Source: Pseudomonadota bacterium | Lineage (GTDB): Bacteria > Pseudomonadota > Gammaproteobacteria > Ga0077536 | NCBI GenBank assembly: GCA_016719885.1 | Contig: JADJYF010000021.1 | Location: 1-64,000 of the forward strand | Direction: 5' to 3' | Length of the DNA stretch: 64,000 nucleotides | Shown: piece after piece, positions 62,257 to 64,000 of the stretch | Layout: each line of letters opens with the position of its first letter | Position numbering within the stretch: position 1 is the first letter of the stretch | Made by a program: the position numbers and the translations under genes | The notes under the pieces: generated by a model | What the model was told of the DNA's origin: nothing | Seen by the model: the letters and a program-made list of their open reading frames with translations, nothing else | The model's database searches: none

Positions 62257-64000
62257 TTGAACAAGCTCAATCAGAGACAACGAGAGGCCGTGCGCCACAT
62301 CGACGGCCCGCTGCTGGTGTTGGCCGGCGCCGGCAGCGGCAAGACCCGCGTCATCGCGCACAAGATTGAATATCTCATCAAGCAGCGCGAGGTGCCGCCA
62401 GAGCGCATCGCGGCGATCACGTTCACCAACAAGGCCGCGCGCGAGATGCGCGAACGGGTGAGCACCCTCTTGCCGCGCAAGGCCAAGGGCCCGTGGATCT
62501 CCACGTTTCACACGCTGGGCCTGCGCATCATGCGCGCGGAATGCAAGTCGCTCGGCTATCGCCCCGGCTTTTCCATTTTGGACTCCGGCGATTGCGCCAA
62601 TCTGCTGGCCGATCTCATGCGCCGCGATCAGCCCGGCAGCGACATTTCCGTCTACGAGATCCAGAACCACATTTCCGGCTGGAAATACGCGCTCATTCCC
62701 CCCGATAAAGTGGTGAACAGCGACTTCACGCCGGCGCAGAAGCTCGCCCTGCGTTGCTATGGCCCCTATTGCGAGGCCTTGCGCGCCTTCAACGCGGTCG
62801 ACTTCGATGACCTCATCATCGCGCCGGTCGGGCTGCTGCAGAGCGATGCGTCCGTGCTCGAACGCTGGCGCGGTCAAATCGACTACCTGCTGGTTGACGA
62901 ATACCAGGACACCAACCTCTCGCAGTACGAACTGGTGCGCCTGCTGGCCGGCGGACACGAGCGACTGACGGTGGTGGGCGACGATGATCAGTCGATCTAC
63001 GCGTGGCGCGGCGCGCGGCCCGAGAACATGGTGCAGCTCGCCAGCGACTTTCCCGCGCTCAAGGTCGTCAAGCTCGAACAGAACTACCGCTGCAGCGGCA
63101 TCATCCTCAAGGCCGCCAACAGCCTCATCGCCAACAACCCGCACATCTATCCGAAGACGCTGTGGTGCGATCACGGTTTCGGCGACAAGATACGCGTCGT
63201 CAGTCGCGCCAGCGAACACGACGAGGTGGAATGGCTGGCCAATGACATCCTGCACCGCCGCCTGGTGCACTCGCTGCGCTATGGGGACTTCGCCGTGCTC
63301 ATGCGCAGCAATCACCAGGCGCGCCTGTTCGAACACGCGTTTCGCGAGCGCGCCATTCCCTACGTGGTGTCGGGCGGCCGGTCCTTTTTCGATTTCACCG
63401 AGATCAAGGACTGCGTGTGCTACCTGCGCCTGCTGGCCAACCCCAGCGACAACAACGCCCTGTTACGCGTCATCAACACGCCGCGTCGTGCCATCGGTCC
63501 GGCCACGGTCAAGATTCTTGTGGAGGTGGCGGCCAACGGCAACGGCACGCTCGCGGACGCCGCGCTGGACGCCGAGTTCGCCACGCGCGTGTCGCCGCAG
63601 ACCTTGAAGCGCACGCGCGCCTTCATCGAATGGCTCAACGAGTTTCAACGTCTGCACGGCGAGAGCGCGCCGCCCGACGCCTTCGCGCAGTTGTTGGCGG
63701 ATGTCGGCTATGACGACTGGCTGGAGCAGACCGCCGAGACACCGACCGATGCCGAGCGCAAGCGCAACAACGTCGCCGAGCTCGCCAAGTGGATAAAGCG
63801 CATCCACGAGGCGGAGGAGTCGCGCACCACGGCCGACGTGGTCGCGGCCCTGACCTTGTTCGACATTGCCGATCGCAAGGAAGACGACACCGACGCCGAC
63901 GCCGTGGTGCTGACCACCCTGCACGCCGCCAAGGGCCTCGAATATCCGCACGTGTACCTTGCCGGCTTCGAGGAAAATCTCTTGCCGCATCGCAATTCGA
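62257..64000 (+). CDS. rep: ATP-dependent DNA helicase Rep (3' end missing)
   Basis: The window holds about 581 residues of this superfamily-1 3'-5' helicase (full Rep is about 670). Walker A LAGAGSGKT is at 22-30; motifs Ia AAITFTNKAAREM, II YLLVDEYQDTN, III VVGDDDQSIYAWRGA and IV LEQNYRC are present, as is the start of motif V (TLHAAKGLEYPHV). It helps replication forks pass obstacles. The start is TTG 62257 (NKLNQRQREAV, as in Rep) because no ATG or GTG lies near. The frame is open to the window edge. Confidence 0.93.
   Translation, partial: MNKLNQRQREAVRHIDGPLLVLAGAGSGKTRVIAHKIEYLIKQREVPPERIAAITFTNKAAREMRERVSTLLPRKAKGPWISTFHTLGLRIMRAECKSLGYRPGFSILDSGDCANLLADLMRRDQPGSDISVYEIQNHISGWKYALIPPDKVVNSDFTPAQKLALRCYGPYCEALRAFNAVDFDDLIIAPVGLLQSDASVLERWRGQIDYLLVDEYQDTNLSQYELVRLLAGGHERLTVVGDDDQSIYAWRGARPENMVQLASDFPALKVVKLEQNYRCSGIILKAANSLIANNPHIYPKTLWCDHGFGDKIRVVSRASEHDEVEWLANDILHRRLVHSLRYGDFAVLMRSNHQARLFEHAFRERAIPYVVSGGRSFFDFTEIKDCVCYLRLLANPSDNNALLRVINTPRRAIGPATVKILVEVAANGNGTLADAALDAEFATRVSPQTLKRTRAFIEWLNEFQRLHGESAPPDAFAQLLADVGYDDWLEQTAETPTDAERKRNNVAELAKWIKRIHEAEESRTTADVVAALTLFDIADRKEDDTDADAVVLTTLHAAKGLEYPHVYLAGFEENLLPHRNS

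Overview
The window is a GC-rich chromosomal segment of a gammaproteobacterium. The placement rests on a cAMP-type Crp protein with a CRP-like helix-turn-helix, a Rep-type helicase, a FimV-like LysM protein, YajQ, a DUF3301 protein, a CPxCG zinc protein, proteobacterial GshA and a groESL operon. I cannot name the genus. No rRNA, tRNA, CRISPR array, phage or insertion sequence was found. The right edge cuts through the helicase gene.

Region by region. 0.2-2.2 kb: a sirtuin gene and a flavin-dependent (LLM) oxidoreductase gene, both broken by single-base frameshifts. 2.3-7.2 kb: one very large RTX/FG-GAP protein that I predict is secreted. 7.5-15.3 kb: lipid and small-molecule enzymes: a divergent AlkB-like hydroxylase, an SCP2-like protein coupled to an alpha/beta hydrolase, a rhodanese, a nitroreductase, a SnoaL-like protein, a second hydrolase, an exported esterase-like protein, a CrtC/AttH-like protein and a thioesterase. 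15.4-16.9 kb: an NfeD-SPFH membrane pair. 16.9-20.7 kb: a two-gene N,N-dimethylformamidase-type operon with its own terminator, flanked by a small unknown protein and a lipoprotein. 20.7-27.1 kb: a sugar-kinase-like phosphotransferase, a PreP-type M16 protease, a HAD phosphatase, and a yajQ / CPxCG / DUF3301 group.

27.1-34.8 kb is the most unusual part. Two divergently transcribed paralogues (1301 and 1061 residues) each carry two cNMP-binding-like domains, a rhodanese domain with its cysteine, and a very long charged helix built from regular repeats. A small DUF465/YdcH-like helical protein lies between them. A Sel1 protein and a MoxR ATPase-VWA pair follow. In both paralogues only the second cNMP domain keeps the phosphate-binding cassette, so I infer cyclic-nucleotide-sensitive scaffold or cytoskeletal proteins. 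A canonical cAMP receptor (Crp) is encoded at 50.7 kb.

38-52 kb: housekeeping and envelope genes: trpE, a PxpB/PxpC (KipI/KipA) pair, gshA, an exported MsrB, a methyltransferase, a FimV-like protein with a lipoprotein, a large Sel1 protein, crp and a PliI-like lysozyme inhibitor. 52-54.2 kb: groES-groEL with a vegetative promoter, an imperfect CIRCE operator and a strong terminator. 54.5-57.5 kb: two unknown tandem genes, then a leftward group of an FmdB-like protein, a nitroreductase, an NrtS-like membrane protein and an exported protein. 57.7-62.1 kb: an ABC exporter pair, and a TraB-like membrane protein coupled to a retropepsin-like protein. 62.3 kb to the end: rep.

Eight short palindromes with the core GTGCGAATGAATTCGCAC or close variants lie only in intergenic spaces 3' of genes between 10 and 41 kb. 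They form a REP-like family, partly in inverted pairs. A second, unrelated palindrome family sits at 10.05-10.11 kb.
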